Of a stretch of DNA of 64,000 bases, positions 34,788 through 43,934 are shown piece after piece (position 1 is the stretch's first letter; each line of letters starts with the position of its first letter). Both the position numbers and the translations under genes were made by a program. The stretch is from Comamonadaceae bacterium (GTDB taxonomy: Bacteria; Pseudomonadota; Gammaproteobacteria; Burkholderiales; Burkholderiaceae_C). The notes beneath the pieces are model-generated. The model made no database searches. It was not told the origin of the DNA and saw only the letters and a program-made list of their open reading frames with translations. Where the stretch lies: positions 1-64,000 of the forward strand of contig JAIYCG010000023.1 of assembly GCA_027488115.1 (NCBI GenBank), given 5' to 3'.

Positions 34788-35606
34788 ATGCAGACTCTGC
34801 GAAAGAACATCTCATCGCAACTTTGCTTGATGAGCTTGCTTTGCGCTTTGGGTGCGTTGCATGGCTCATGCTTTGCTCAAGCAACAAGCGCTGAACCCCT
34901 CGCCGAAGAAACACCTGCCAGATGGAATTACACCTTAGGCCTAAGGGTGCGCGCCGACGACATCAACCAAGACACTCAAAGTGTGAAGCTGAGACCGGTC
35001 ATCGGAATCCGTTATGGGCGCTGGCGAGTTGGCATTGGCGATGGCCAAGAATGGCTTCGATTCAACAGCTTTCGCAAAGAACCCAGCCTGAGTTACCAGT
35101 GGGTTGAAAATCGCGATGTCAGCCTGGGAGTTTCCTTGCGAATTCACAACCTGACAACAGGCGAAGCCTTTGATGTGTTCGAACCAGGCCGAAAAACCTT
35201 GCGCAGCCGCGTTCTCACCAACATCCGCATCACAGACCGTTGGTCTGGCGGCATTGAATGGACGCAAGATCTTTTGAACCGCGGCGATAGCAGCACCTTA
35301 GGCTTGGGCGTGTCCTACGCCTGGCCCTTGTCAGAGCACAGCGAGCTCAGTCTCAATGCAGGCCTCACTTGGGCACCTGCAGAACATTGGCGAACTGCCG
35401 CTGGGGTGAACCGCGAGGGTGCGGGCGGGCTGACAACTGGCACAGGTTCTGTAGGCTCTGGTCTGAGCTACAAACACAGTCTAAGCCGCCGCTTTGCTTG
35501 GTACAGCACCCTGGGTGTCAACAAGGATGTCGGTAACGTGGCTAAACTCTCTGGACCGCACAGTTCGGTCAATGCCCAAGTGGGCCTGCTTTACTTTGAG
35601 CGTTAA
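34788..35606 (+). CDS. MipA/OmpV-like outer-membrane protein inside the gsp operon
   Basis: 272-residue exported protein. Signal peptide about 1-31 (LMSLLCALGALHGSCFAQA). The rest is rich in alternating beta-strand segments (NYTLGLRVRADD, LRPVIGIRYGRWRVGIG, SLGVSLRIHNL, SLNAGLTWAPAEHW, AQVGLLYFER) of the type seen in MipA/OmpV scaffold barrels. It starts 7 bases after gspE and ends 29 bases before gspF, on the same strand, so it is part of the transcript. Standard T2SS operons have no such gene between E and F. A role in outer-membrane support for secretion is only a guess; MipA relatives link lytic enzymes with PBP1B in other species. The ATG lacks a clear ribosome binding site. Confidence 0.6.
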   Translation: MQTLRKNISSQLCLMSLLCALGALHGSCFAQATSAEPLAEETPARWNYTLGLRVRADDINQDTQSVKLRPVIGIRYGRWRVGIGDGQEWLRFNSFRKEPSLSYQWVENRDVSLGVSLRIHNLTTGEAFDVFEPGRKTLRSRVLTNIRITDRWSGGIEWTQDLLNRGDSSTLGLGVSYAWPLSEHSELSLNAGLTWAPAEHWRTAAGVNREGAGGLTTGTGSVGSGLSYKHSLSRRFAWYSTLGVNKDVGNVAKLSGPHSSVNAQVGLLYFER

Positions 35607-35635
35607 GTTAAGTTCACTTTTCAATCTACAGTTTC

Positions 35636-36862
35636 ATGCCAGCTTATTCTTTTGAAGCACTGCAAAATGATGGCGTCCTGCGAAAGGGCGTGATCGAGGC
35701 CGACAGTGCCAAAGCTGCAAGGGGACAATTGCGCGCGCAATCTTTGGTGCCCTTGGCCGTGCAGGCGCTGGCGCAAAACGCGTCAGATAAAAAAAGCATT
35801 TGGCAAACTGACATTGGCTCTGCCAAATGTTTTTCTGCCAATGCGCTGGCTGTTTGGACTCGGCAATTGGCCAGTTTGGTCGGCAGCGGCTTACCGCTAG
35901 AGCGCGCCTTGGCCGCCTTGAGTGACGAAGCCGAATCAGAAAAGCAGTCGCATTTGGTAGCCAATTTGCGAGCTGAAGTGAACGCGGGACTGGGCCTTGC
36001 CAAGGCCATGTCGCAACACCCCAAAGAATTTTCAGCGCTCTACACAGCGGTCATCAGTGCTGGTGAACAAGGTGGCAATTTAGGCGACGTGCTGGGTCAA
36101 TTGGCCGACGATTTGCAAGATCAGCAAACACTCAAAGCCAAACTCCTCAGCGCCTCTTTGTATCCCGCCATTGTGAGCCTCATTGCCTTGCTCATTGTGA
36201 TTTTCCTGCTCAGTACCGTGGTGCCGCAAGTGGCGCAAGTGTTTTCAGGCAGCCAGCGCAAGTTGCCCGGACTCACGGTTGCCATGCTCGCACTCAGTGA
36301 TTTCGTGCGCAACCACGGATGGACGGTGGCACTTTTGTTGCTCTTGAGCTGGCTAGGATTTCAGCAAGCCATGAAGCAGCGTGCTTTGCGCTTGCGCTTT
36401 GATGCGGCTTTGTTGCGCTTGCCCATTGTGGGTCGCTTGGCCACGGGTTACAACACGGCGAGGTTTGCCAGCACCTTAGCCATGCTCACAGCGGCAGGCG
36501 TGCCCATTTTGAAGGCCATGCAATCGGCAGCCGACACACTTTCCAACCAAGCCATGCGTGAAGATGTTCTCGATGCTTTGGTTTTGGTGCGTGAAGGCGC
36601 ACCTTTGGCCATGGCCATGGGACAGAAAAAACGTTTTCCCAGTTTGCTCTCCATGTTTGCCCGCTTGGGCGAACAAACCGGTCAACTGCCTCTCATGCTG
36701 CAACGTGCAGCCCAACAACTTTCCGCAGATGTGCAACGCCGCGCCTTGGCCTTGGCCACCATTCTGGAGCCCTTGCTCATTGTGGCCATGGGCGGTGTGG
36801 TCATGCTGATCGTGTTGGCAGTTCTCATGCCCATCATGGAGCTGAATCAATGGGTTCGTTAA
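35636..36862 (+). CDS. gspF: Type II secretion inner-membrane protein GspF
   Basis: 408-residue polytopic platform protein. Two homologous F domains: residues about 73-195 (WTRQLASLVGSGLPLERALAAL, VISAGEQGGNLGDVLGQLADD) and about 275-395 (FASTLAMLTAAGVPILKAM, FARLGEQTGQLPLMLQRAAQQL). Three membrane segments are visible around 172-195, 221-245 and 375-400. The N-terminal segment MPAYSFEALQNDGVLRKGVIEADS is typical. The last recognisable T2SS gene of the operon; the 5'-nucleotidase follows after 13 bases. Confidence 0.95.
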   Translation: MPAYSFEALQNDGVLRKGVIEADSAKAARGQLRAQSLVPLAVQALAQNASDKKSIWQTDIGSAKCFSANALAVWTRQLASLVGSGLPLERALAALSDEAESEKQSHLVANLRAEVNAGLGLAKAMSQHPKEFSALYTAVISAGEQGGNLGDVLGQLADDLQDQQTLKAKLLSASLYPAIVSLIALLIVIFLLSTVVPQVAQVFSGSQRKLPGLTVAMLALSDFVRNHGWTVALLLLLSWLGFQQAMKQRALRLRFDAALLRLPIVGRLATGYNTARFASTLAMLTAAGVPILKAMQSAADTLSNQAMREDVLDALVLVREGAPLAMAMGQKKRFPSLLSMFARLGEQTGQLPLMLQRAAQQLSADVQRRALALATILEPLLIVAMGGVVMLIVLAVLMPIMELNQWVR

Positions 36863-36875
36863 CAAGGAGCATCCC

Positions 36876-37808
36876 ATGGCAGTCAGCCTAGACGGTCAAT
36901 TGGTGGTGGCGATTTCATCGCGTGCCTTGTTTGATTTTGAAGAAGAGAACTTGGTCTTCGAGCAGAGCGACGACCGAGCCTACATGAAATTGCAATTAGA
37001 GCGCCTAGAGGAACCGGCCAAGCCAGGCGTTGCTTTCTCTTTGGTGAAGAAACTCTTGGCCTTCAATGTTGCCAATACTCAGCGGGTCGAGGTGGTCATT
37101 TTGTCGCGCAACGATCCCGTGTCAGGCATGCGAGTGTTCAGATCGGCACAACACTATGGTCTCTCGATTCAACGTGGCAGTTTCACGCGTGGTCAATCGC
37201 CATGGCGTTATTTAAAACCTCTCAATGCCAACTTGTTTTTATCGACGCATCTTTCCGATGTGCGCGCGGCCTTAGACGCTGGCGTTCCTGCCGCGCAGGT
37301 GTACCCCCACTCTGCGCATGCGTCTGAAGCACACCCGCATGAATTGCGAATTGCATTTGACGGCGATGCTGTTTTATTCTCCGATGAAGCCGAGCGTGTT
37401 TTTCAATCTCAAGGCTTGTCTGCATTTCAAGCACATGAACATGCCAAGGCCTCACAACCCCTGCTGGCTGGACCTTTCAAGCCTTTGCTGGCTGCCCTTC
37501 ACAGGCTTCAGCAAGAAGGCACACCGGCCATCCGCGTCAGAACTGCCTTGGTCACAGCGCGCAGTGCGCCTGCACACGAACGCGCCATCCGCACCTTGAT
37601 GGAATGGAACATTGAAGTGGACGAAGCCATGTTCTTAGGCGGCTTGCCCAAAGGAGAATTTCTCAAAGAATTTGAGCCCGACTTTTTCTTTGACGATCAA
37701 ACGGGACACATTGAATCTGCAGCGCAACACGTGCCAGCAGGGCATGTGGCCAGTGGCATTAGCAATCCGCCCTCAAACAGCGTGCCACCCAGCGACGCTA
37801 AAACCTGA
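36876..37808 (+). CDS. Cytosolic 5'-nucleotidase family protein
   Basis: 310-residue member of the bacterial cytosolic 5'-nucleotidase family related to eukaryotic cN-I, expected to dephosphorylate nucleoside monophosphates. The stretch LVVAISSRALFDFEEEN contains the family's catalytic N-terminal motif (with SSRALFD in the position of D-x-D-like chemistry). PGVAFSLVKKLLAFN, VILSRNDPVSGMRVF, IAFDGDAVLFSDEAERVF and FLGGLPKGEFLKEFEPDFFFDDQ follow, with Asp clusters as in HAD enzymes. A good AAGGAG precedes the ATG. It lies 13 bases after gspF on the same strand, probably co-transcribed, though it has no obvious secretion role. Confidence 0.85.
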   Translation: MAVSLDGQLVVAISSRALFDFEEENLVFEQSDDRAYMKLQLERLEEPAKPGVAFSLVKKLLAFNVANTQRVEVVILSRNDPVSGMRVFRSAQHYGLSIQRGSFTRGQSPWRYLKPLNANLFLSTHLSDVRAALDAGVPAAQVYPHSAHASEAHPHELRIAFDGDAVLFSDEAERVFQSQGLSAFQAHEHAKASQPLLAGPFKPLLAALHRLQQEGTPAIRVRTALVTARSAPAHERAIRTLMEWNIEVDEAMFLGGLPKGEFLKEFEPDFFFDDQTGHIESAAQHVPAGHVASGISNPPSNSVPPSDAKT

Positions 37809-37811
37809 ATT

Positions 37812-38777
37812 TCAAGTATCGGGGGCATTGAGCGGCGGTGGCACTTCTTTTCTACGGCCTTCACGTCGTGCAATCCAAACGGTAGAGACCAAAATGACCG
37901 CGGCGCCTAACCAAGTCCATTGACTTGGAAAATCGCCAAACACCAGCCATCCCAACAAGGAGGCCCAGACCAAGTCTAAGAATCTGAGCGATTGAGTGGC
38001 AGAAATATCGGCCACACTGAAGGCCTTGGTCAGGCTGTAATGGCCAATGGTGCCCAGTACGCCTGCCACCATAAACCCACCCCATTGAAAAAGCGTTGGT
38101 GCTTGCCAATTCATCAAAGCCAGAGGCAAACTGAACAAGGTCACCGTGATGGATTGCCACATCACAATAACGCCTGGCTTCTCCGTTCTGGTTAAATGTT
38201 TGGTGATCAAGAACGAGGCTGCAAACACAGGCGATGAAGCCAACATGACCAAGTTGTACCAACCCCCAGTACCCGACAAGTTGGGCACCACCACCACCAA
38301 GACGCCAGCAAAGCCAATGACCGCCGCGATCCATCGGTCTTTGCGCATAGGCTCGCCCAAAAACCATGCGGCACCCAACATGATGAAGATAGGCCCCGTG
38401 AAGCCAATGGCGGTCATGTCAGCCAATGGAATTTGGGGCAATGCAACGAACCACAGCATCAAGCCAATGGTGTGCACGCCGCCGCGCCAAAACTGCCCCT
38501 TCATGTCGACTGGCACATAGGCAGCCAGCCCTTGGTGCCAAAGCAAAGGCAACATGACAAGCAGGCCACAGAAATAGCGAAGGAATTGCGCCTCAAAGGG
38601 GTCCATTTGCATGGAAAAACTTCGGGCGATGGTATTTAACAGGGAAAAAGCCAAACCACCCAATGCCATCCAAGCCATGCCTCGAACAGGGGCTGGCAAT
38701 CGATCAAAACGACGAGAGTTTTGTAAACGCGCGAGGGTTAAAAATCGCTGAAGAGAGGTGGGAACAAATCTAGACAC
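37812..38777 (-). CDS. EamA/DMT-superfamily transporter
   Basis: About 320-residue inner-membrane exporter with roughly ten membrane segments in two EamA repeats (GGLAFSLLNTIARSF through the first half; ASPVFAASFLITKHL and IGHYSLTKAFSVADISATQSLRFLDLVWASLLGW in the second). DMT proteins move metabolites or amino acids; the substrate is unknown. The start is uncertain. The frame is open from a GTG at 38798, but a good promoter (TTGCCC-N16-TATAGT) would begin transcription near 38777, where a second GTG lies. An ATG comes at codon 34 from there (38678). It is convergent with the nucleotidase gene. Confidence 0.8.
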   Translation of the reverse strand: MSRFVPTSLQRFLTLARLQNSRRFDRLPAPVRGMAWMALGGLAFSLLNTIARSFSMQMDPFEAQFLRYFCGLLVMLPLLWHQGLAAYVPVDMKGQFWRGGVHTIGLMLWFVALPQIPLADMTAIGFTGPIFIMLGAAWFLGEPMRKDRWIAAVIGFAGVLVVVVPNLSGTGGWYNLVMLASSPVFAASFLITKHLTRTEKPGVIVMWQSITVTLFSLPLALMNWQAPTLFQWGGFMVAGVLGTIGHYSLTKAFSVADISATQSLRFLDLVWASLLGWLVFGDFPSQWTWLGAAVILVSTVWIARREGRRKEVPPPLNAPDT

Positions 38778-38783
38778 CCTTGC

Positions 38784-38811
38784 ACTATAAATGACCACTG
38801 GGCGAGGGCAA
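38784..38811 (-). promoter_or_regulatory. Promoter of the EamA transporter gene
   Basis: Minus strand TTGCCC (38811-38806), 16-base spacer, TATAGT (38789-38784). The expected start point falls 6-7 bases later, at or next to the GTG at 38777, so the message may be leaderless. Confidence 0.5.
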
Positions 38812-38828
38812 GTCTCATGGGTTACCTG

Positions 38829-38860
38829 AAAAAACGGGCCCAGGGTTGAAACTGGGCCCG
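38829..38860 (-). terminator. Intrinsic terminator of htpX
   Basis: Minus-strand CGGGCCCAG and CTGGGCCCG (38852-38860 with 38835-38843) pair perfectly across an 8-base loop and are followed by TTTTTT. It starts 23 bases after the htpX stop. Confidence 0.9.
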
Positions 38861-38882
38861 CTTGATAGAGAGGACGCTGCGC

Positions 38883-39752
38883 TTAGCTGTTTTGCAAAGC
38901 CGCAATGCGATCTTCAATGGGGGGGTGGGTTGAAAACAACTGGCCAATACCACCCGCAATGCCCATGGCCGCCACACTCTTGGGCAAATCGGCAGTGTGC
39001 AGGCCACCCAAACGCGCCAAGGCATTCACCATGGGTTGTTTGCGGCCCATGAGCTCTGCCGCGCCCGCATCTGCACGGAATTCACGTTGACGGCTGAACC
39101 AAGCCACCACAATGGCTGCGGCAAAGCCCAAAACGATGTCCAACACAATGGTGGTAATCCAATAGCCCATGCCAGGGCCGGTGTTTTCTTCGTCGTTCTT
39201 GCGCAAAAAGCTGTCGACCGCATAGCCCACGACTCTAGACAGGAACACCACAAAGGTGTTCATCACGCCTTGAATGAGGGTCATGGTGACCATGTCGCCA
39301 TTGGCAATGTGCGCCACTTCGTGGGCCAAAACGGCTTCAATTTCTTCATGGGTCATGTTTTGCAAGAGGCCTGTGGAGACTGCAACCAAAGCAGAGTTTT
39401 TGAAGGCACCTGTGGCAAACGCGTTGGGGTCACCCTCAAAAATACCAACTTCAGGCATGCCGATGCCCGACTTGTCAGCCAATTTTTGAACGGTGTCGAC
39501 CAACCACTTTTCGTCCGCATTGCTGGGTTGCGCAATGACTTGTACGCCAGAGCTCCACTTGGCCACAGGCTTGCTGATGAGCAAAGAAATGATGGCGCCG
39601 CCAAAGCCCATGATCAAGGCATAACCCAAAAGTGCGCCCAGGTTCAAACCATTGGCGGTGAGGAATCGGTTGACGCCCAGCAAACTGGCAACCATGCCCA
39701 GGACCAACACCACAGCCAAATTGGTTAAGACAAACAAAATAATGCGTTTCAT
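38883..39752 (-). CDS. htpX: Membrane protease HtpX
   Basis: 289-residue zinc metalloprotease of the inner membrane (M48B) that helps remove misfolded membrane proteins along with FtsH. Membrane segments are at about 4-24 ([20 protein letters not shown]), 36-55, and about 150-215. The active site is [13 protein letters not shown] (HExxH), with the third ligand Glu in [14 protein letters not shown]. The motif [14 protein letters not shown] ends the protein. The ATG at 39752 gives the conserved [11 protein letters not shown] start; the frame opens earlier at 39827. A possible sigma32-type promoter lies 51 bases upstream. It has its own terminator. Confidence 0.96.
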   Translation of the reverse strand: MKRIILFVLTNLAVVLVLGMVASLLGVNRFLTANGLNLGALLGYALIMGFGGAIISLLISKPVAKWSSGVQVIAQPSNADEKWLVDTVQKLADKSGIGMPEVGIFEGDPNAFATGAFKNSALVAVSTGLLQNMTHEEIEAVLAHEVAHIANGDMVTMTLIQGVMNTFVVFLSRVVGYAVDSFLRKNDEENTGPGMGYWITTIVLDIVLGFAAAIVVAWFSRQREFRADAGAAELMGRKQPMVNALARLGGLHTADLPKSVAAMGIAGGIGQLFSTHPPIEDRIAALQNS

Positions 39753-39802
39753 GAGGAATTTAAATTCACCACCCAGCGAAGGCCAAGTGCACAGTTCGAA
39801 TG

Positions 39803-39833
39803 TTAGGGGGGACGCCAACAAAATCAAGTCAAG
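39803..39833 (-). promoter_or_regulatory. Candidate heat-shock (sigma32-like) promoter of htpX
   Basis: Minus-strand CTTGACT (39833-39827), 15-base spacer, CCCCCCTAA (39811-39803). This resembles the CTTGAAA / CCCCATnTA elements of sigma32 promoters in layout, with mismatches in both. A heat-shock origin fits the known htpX regulation in enterics, but the match is partial. Confidence 0.35.
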
Positions 39834-39861
39834 CCTCCTAATTCCTCAAAATAGAACGGAA

Positions 39862-40650
39862 TTAGGATAATTTAGGCCTTCGAAAAACCTGGGTATCTGC
39901 ATAGAAATTGGGGTCTTCATTGGCGGGCCACCAGCCAGGTAGGCCTAAAACAGGGGCAGGCAGAAAAGGTTTTGCTGCCAGTTTTTCGGGCTGAAGGTCT
40001 TGCGCCAACCAAGCGTCCCACTTGGCCAAAGGCAAACCTGAAGGGACGCGCCATAAATGCACGGTGATGGCTTTGTAGGGATTGACCAATTTTTCTAAAG
40101 CAGCATGACCAAAGATCAAGGTTCGAGCCTCTTGCCAACAGGGCTTCATCGCCACAAATGCCGTTGGCCAATCACGCGCCATCAATGCATTCCAAAGCTC
40201 ATCTGGCAATTGGATGAGCGCGGCATTTTCATCAAAGACCGTGACAGCATCGCGCACAGAACCCCGAACCGCGCCAACACCTTGTGCTCGAATGGCTTCA
40301 GCTTGAACTTGGTTCAATTTCTTTTTAGCCAATGGAAAATGAAGCCAGCACAAGGCGTTGAAAAAATCGTGCAAGCCGTCGCGGGTGGGAACCGTTTGCG
40401 TGTCGTCGATGAACTGCTCGTAAGCATGGCCTTCAGGCAATGTAGATTGCGGTACAAAACGAATCGAACAAGTGGATAGGTCTTGGGCACCTTGCGCAAC
40501 CCACTTTCGTTTGAGCACCTCGAGGTATGTATTGCAAGCTTGTTCAACCGAGGCACCTTGTGCCACTTGTTGCGCAATCTTTTCGCCTTGCTCACGCCAA
40601 GGCATGAGCCAAGGCGCCGTCCAGTCTATTTGGCTTAGGCCATGCGCCAT
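39862..40650 (-). CDS. DUF3025 domain protein
   Basis: 262-residue cytosolic protein of unknown function. The hallmark is [25 protein letters not shown], followed by DENAALI and the C-terminal [20 protein letters not shown]. No signal peptide or membrane segment. The start codon lies 16 bases inside the pyrC 3' end on the same strand, so the genes are translationally coupled. An inverted repeat (CCTAATTCC/GGAATTAGG, 39837-39866) overlaps its stop codon. DUF3025 has no activity that I can name; linkage to pyrC does not by itself imply pyrimidine metabolism. Confidence 0.85.
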   Translation of the reverse strand: MAHGLSQIDWTAPWLMPWREQGEKIAQQVAQGASVEQACNTYLEVLKRKWVAQGAQDLSTCSIRFVPQSTLPEGHAYEQFIDDTQTVPTRDGLHDFFNALCWLHFPLAKKKLNQVQAEAIRAQGVGAVRGSVRDAVTVFDENAALIQLPDELWNALMARDWPTAFVAMKPCWQEARTLIFGHAALEKLVNPYKAITVHLWRVPSGLPLAKWDAWLAQDLQPEKLAAKPFLPAPVLGLPGWWPANEDPNFYADTQVFRRPKLS

Positions 40651-41672
40651 GGCAAAGCTTCGCCCGAACGAAGAGGTTTGAGCTCAGCTTCGCCAAAGGG
40701 ATAGCTTTCTTGGGGAGTCCAAGACTCTCGATTCAAAGTAATTTGCCCCTGGTTGCGAGGCAAACCATAAAAGTCGGCTCCATTAAAGCTAGCAAAGGCC
40801 TCCAATTGATCTAATTTGTCGACGCTGTCAAAGGCCTCTGCATACATTTCCATGGCCGCATGTGCGGTGTAACAACCGGCACAACCAGAAGCGTGTTCCT
40901 TCAGATGAGCGGGATGAGGCGCGCTGTCGGTACCCAGGAAAAAGCGGGCATTGCCCGAAGTGGCCGCATGGAGCAAAGCCACGCGATGCGTTTCGCGTTT
41001 GAGCACAGGCAAGCAATAGAAATGAGGCCGAATACCGCCCGTGAAAATGGCGTTGCGGTTGTACAGCAAATGGTGTGCTGTCAATGTGGCGGCCATGCAG
41101 CGATCGGCAGACATCACATAGTCTGCCGCATCCTTGGTGGTGATGTGCTCAAACACAATTTTGAGTTCAGGAAAATCTCGGCGCAAAGGAATGAGTTGGG
41201 TGTCGATGAATGCGGCTTCGCGATCGAACAAATCAATGTCGCTGCTGGTCACTTCGCCATGAACCAACAACAACATGCCTACTTTTTGCATGGCTTCAAG
41301 CGTCGGGTAAATCTTTTTCAAGTCGGTCACACCCGCATCGCTGTTGGTCGTAGCACCTGCAGGGTACAACTTGCAGGCCACCACACCAGCGGCTTTGGCC
41401 TTCACAATTTCTTCAGGAGGCAGATTGTCAGTGAGGTACAAAGTCATGAGCGGCTCAAAATCAACGCCCTTGGGCACTGCAGCCAAGATACGTGATTTGT
41501 ATGCCAGTGCCAACGCTGCCGTGGTCACGGGTGGTTTCAAATTGGGCATGATGATGGCGCGGCCAAATTGGGCGGCAGTGTGCGGCACGACAGTTTGCAG
41601 TGCTGCGCCATCGCGGACATGCAGGTGCCAGTCATCGGGCTTCGTGATTGTCAGATTGTGGGTCATGGTCAT
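40635..41672 (-). CDS. pyrC: Dihydroorotase
   Basis: 345-residue zinc enzyme that cyclises N-carbamoyl-aspartate to dihydroorotate in pyrimidine synthesis (class II, PyrC type). Metal-site residues: [10 protein letters not shown] near the N-terminus (HxH), the carboxylated lysine in [14 protein letters not shown], His in LLVHGEV, His in FEHITTKDA, and the Asp in [15 protein letters not shown]. Its first ATG overlaps the 3' end of a truncated LysR gene by about 40 bases; a second ATG two codons later (41666) is an equal candidate. The downstream DUF3025 gene overlaps it. Confidence 0.96.
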   Translation of the reverse strand: MTMTHNLTITKPDDWHLHVRDGAALQTVVPHTAAQFGRAIIMPNLKPPVTTAALALAYKSRILAAVPKGVDFEPLMTLYLTDNLPPEEIVKAKAAGVVACKLYPAGATTNSDAGVTDLKKIYPTLEAMQKVGMLLLVHGEVTSSDIDLFDREAAFIDTQLIPLRRDFPELKIVFEHITTKDAADYVMSADRCMAATLTAHHLLYNRNAIFTGGIRPHFYCLPVLKRETHRVALLHAATSGNARFFLGTDSAPHPAHLKEHASGCAGCYTAHAAMEMYAEAFDSVDKLDQLEAFASFNGADFYGLPRNQGQITLNRESWTPQESYPFGEAELKPLRSGEALPWRMA

Positions 41673-41922
41673 CTTTCATTTCATTTTTGATACTTTGCAA
41701 AGATTGCAACAATGCCTGCGCCTTGGCGAACAGCACCTCGCCAGCCGGTGTGAGGGTCGTGGGGTATGAACTGCGGTCGATCAAGTCAGCCCCGGCCCAG
41801 GCTTCAAGCGATTGAATGCGCCTAGAAAAGGCCGATTGGGTGACATGTCGCAATTGAGCAGACCGACTGAAACTGCGAGTTTCAGCCAAGCTCACAAAGT
41901 CTTCAAGCCACTTGGTATCCAT
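41632..41922 (-). pseudogene. Truncated LysR-family regulator: helix-turn-helix domain only
   Basis: 96-residue frame. Residues 1-75 are a good LysR N-terminus: MDTKWLEDFVSLAETRSF, the winged HTH (SRSAQLRHVTQSAFSRRIQSLE), AGADLIDRS, and TLTPAGEVLF with the linker helix FAKAQALLQSL. LysR regulators are about 300 residues with a substrate-binding domain, which is absent. The frame ends in a charged tail ([12 protein letters not shown]) that overlaps the start of pyrC by 41 bases. It is either a deletion remnant or a functional HTH-only regulator. No frameshifted remainder of the domain is seen in pyrC, so the missing part has been lost. Confidence 0.7.
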
Positions 41923-41943
41923 GCGCGAATTATCCTGCTTTGC

Positions 41944-43821
41944 TTAGGCGCCCGCCAAAATTGAAGTCCCTTGCGAGTCCTCAGTGCCAGACTCGGAATT
42001 TTGCTGCAAGGCCCACATTTGCGCATATCGGCCATTGAGTTGCAGCAGGTGGGCGTGGTTGCCCCGTTCAATGATGTGTCCGGCTTCCATGACCAATATT
42101 TCATGAGCATCCACCACGGTGGACAGGCGGTGGGCAATGACCAGCGTGGTTTTGTTTTGGGCTGCGCGGGCCAACTCTGCTTGGATAGCACGCTCATTGG
42201 CAGAGTCAAGTGCGGAGGTGGCTTCATCAAAAACCAAGATGGGCGGGTTTTTGAGCAGGGTTCGCGCAATGGCCACGCGCTGTTTTTCACCACCGGAGAG
42301 TTTCAAGCCGCGCTCACCCACCGAAGTGGCGTAGCCCTTGGGGGTGGAGGCGATGAAATCGTGAATGCGTGCCGCTTTGGCCGCTGTTTCAATTTCGGCT
42401 TGCGTTGAACCCGTGCGGCCATAGCCAATGTTGTAAGCCACGGTGTCGTTGAAGAGCACGGTGTCTTGCGGCACGATACCCAGCGCCTTGCGAACACTGT
42501 GCTGGGTGACTTGCCGAATGTCTTGATCATTGATGGTGATGCGGCCTTGTTGCACATCGTAGAAGCGAAACATCAAACGCGCCAGCGTAGATTTACCGGA
42601 GCCCGAAGGGCCTACAACCGCCACCGTTTTGCCTGAAGGAATTTCAAAACTGATGTTGTGCAAGATAGGCCTGTCAGATTCATAAGCAAAAGACACCGAC
42701 TCAAACTTCAAGTGTGCGTTGTGCTGGCAATCAAGGTCTGGCGCGTTGGGAACATCGGCCACTTCGCGCTCACGGTCCATGAGCACAAACATTTTGTCCA
42801 AATCCGTGAGGCTTTGTTTAATTTCGCGGTACAGCACACCCAAAAAATTCAAAGGAATATAGAGTTGAATCATGAAGGCGTTGATCATGACCAAATCGCC
42901 CAAGGTCATGCGGCCTTCCACCACGCCTTGCGTGGCGCGCCACAGCATGGCCACCAAGGCCGCCGCAATGATCAGTTGCTGGCCGGTATTCAGCAGCGAC
43001 AAAGAAGTTTGCGATTTGAGCCTGGCTTTGCGCAAGCGCTCCAAGCTTTCGTCATACCGGTTGGCTTCGTAAGCTTCATTGCCAAAGTATTTGACGGTTT
43101 CATAGTTGAGCAAAGAGTCGATGGCTTTGGTATGTGCCGCCGAATCAAATTCGTTGGCTTGTTTTCTAAAATGCGTGCGCCACTCCGTAATGCGAACCGT
43201 GAAGAAAATATAAAAACTCAGCGCGGCCAAAGTGATCCAAGCAAACCAAGCGTCAAACTTGACGGCCAAAATGGTCAGCACCAACGCCACCTCAATGAGG
43301 GTAGGCACAATGCTGTAAAGAGAATAAGAAATGAGCGACTCAATGCCGCGCACGCCGCGCTCAATGTCGCGCGTCATGCCGCCAGTTTGACGGGCCAAAT
43401 GAAAACGCAAACTCAGGGCATGCAAATGCTGAAAGGTCTCTAGGGCAATGGTGCGAGCTGCGCCCTGTGTGGCTTTGGCAAAAACCAATTCGCGCAGTTC
43501 AGTAAAGGCTGAGGTCATCAACCGAAGCGCACCATAGCCCACCAACAAAGCCACTGGCACCACCAAAATTTGTGCGGGATCGTTGGGTTTGAAACTCATG
43601 GCGTCGACCAAGTTTTTCAGCAACAGCGGCACACTGACATTGGCCAATTTGGCCCCCACCATGAACAGCAATGCCGCAGCGACTCGCCATTTGTAGGTGA
43701 GCAAATAAGGCAACAGTCTTTTCAGGGTTCTGCTGTCTGAATCTTTGGGGGGGTTGGCAGTAGCGGCAGCTTGAGGGCTTGCTGTAGCTGCATGAGGAGA
43801 ACTTTCACCGTGGTGGCGCAT
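41944..43821 (-). CDS. Atm1/HMT1-type ABC transporter, fused membrane and ATPase domains
   Basis: 625-residue half-transporter, thought to export glutathione-linked or iron-sulfur-related compounds or metal conjugates. Residues about 45-345 hold six membrane helices of the ABC type 1 exporter fold (RHARQTGGMTRDIERGVRG-like segment DIERGVRGIESL is characteristic of this subgroup). The ATPase domain has Walker A GPSGSGKSTL, signature LSGGEKQRVAIARTLL, and Walker B ILVFDEATSALD. The start is the ATG at 43821; upstream TTG at 43830 is less likely. Atm1-like membership is inferred from the YETVKYFGNE motif. The closest operon neighbours are on the same strand but more than 100 bases away. Confidence 0.88.
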   Translation of the reverse strand: MRHHGESSPHAATASPQAAATANPPKDSDSRTLKRLLPYLLTYKWRVAAALLFMVGAKLANVSVPLLLKNLVDAMSFKPNDPAQILVVPVALLVGYGALRLMTSAFTELRELVFAKATQGAARTIALETFQHLHALSLRFHLARQTGGMTRDIERGVRGIESLISYSLYSIVPTLIEVALVLTILAVKFDAWFAWITLAALSFYIFFTVRITEWRTHFRKQANEFDSAAHTKAIDSLLNYETVKYFGNEAYEANRYDESLERLRKARLKSQTSLSLLNTGQQLIIAAALVAMLWRATQGVVEGRMTLGDLVMINAFMIQLYIPLNFLGVLYREIKQSLTDLDKMFVLMDREREVADVPNAPDLDCQHNAHLKFESVSFAYESDRPILHNISFEIPSGKTVAVVGPSGSGKSTLARLMFRFYDVQQGRITINDQDIRQVTQHSVRKALGIVPQDTVLFNDTVAYNIGYGRTGSTQAEIETAAKAARIHDFIASTPKGYATSVGERGLKLSGGEKQRVAIARTLLKNPPILVFDEATSALDSANERAIQAELARAAQNKTTLVIAHRLSTVVDAHEILVMEAGHIIERGNHAHLLQLNGRYAQMWALQQNSESGTEDSQGTSILAGA

Positions 43822-43934
43822 GGAACACAATCTGAATCAAAATCAAGCTCACATTGTGCACTTGTCTGAGAGGGCTCTGAAAAAAGTCAAGGACAAGCCG
43901 TGCTGGTTAGTGAACCTAGCCCCTTACCCGTGCC

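Noticed and set aside
38997-39728. 243-codon plus-strand frame
   Set aside because: Mirror frame of htpX; composition (very His-rich) follows from the antisense codons.
40860-41495. 211-codon plus-strand frame
   Set aside because: Antisense to pyrC and without domain signal.
42658-43443. 261-codon plus-strand frame
   Set aside because: Mirror frame of the Atm1-type ABC exporter membrane domain; no family motif.
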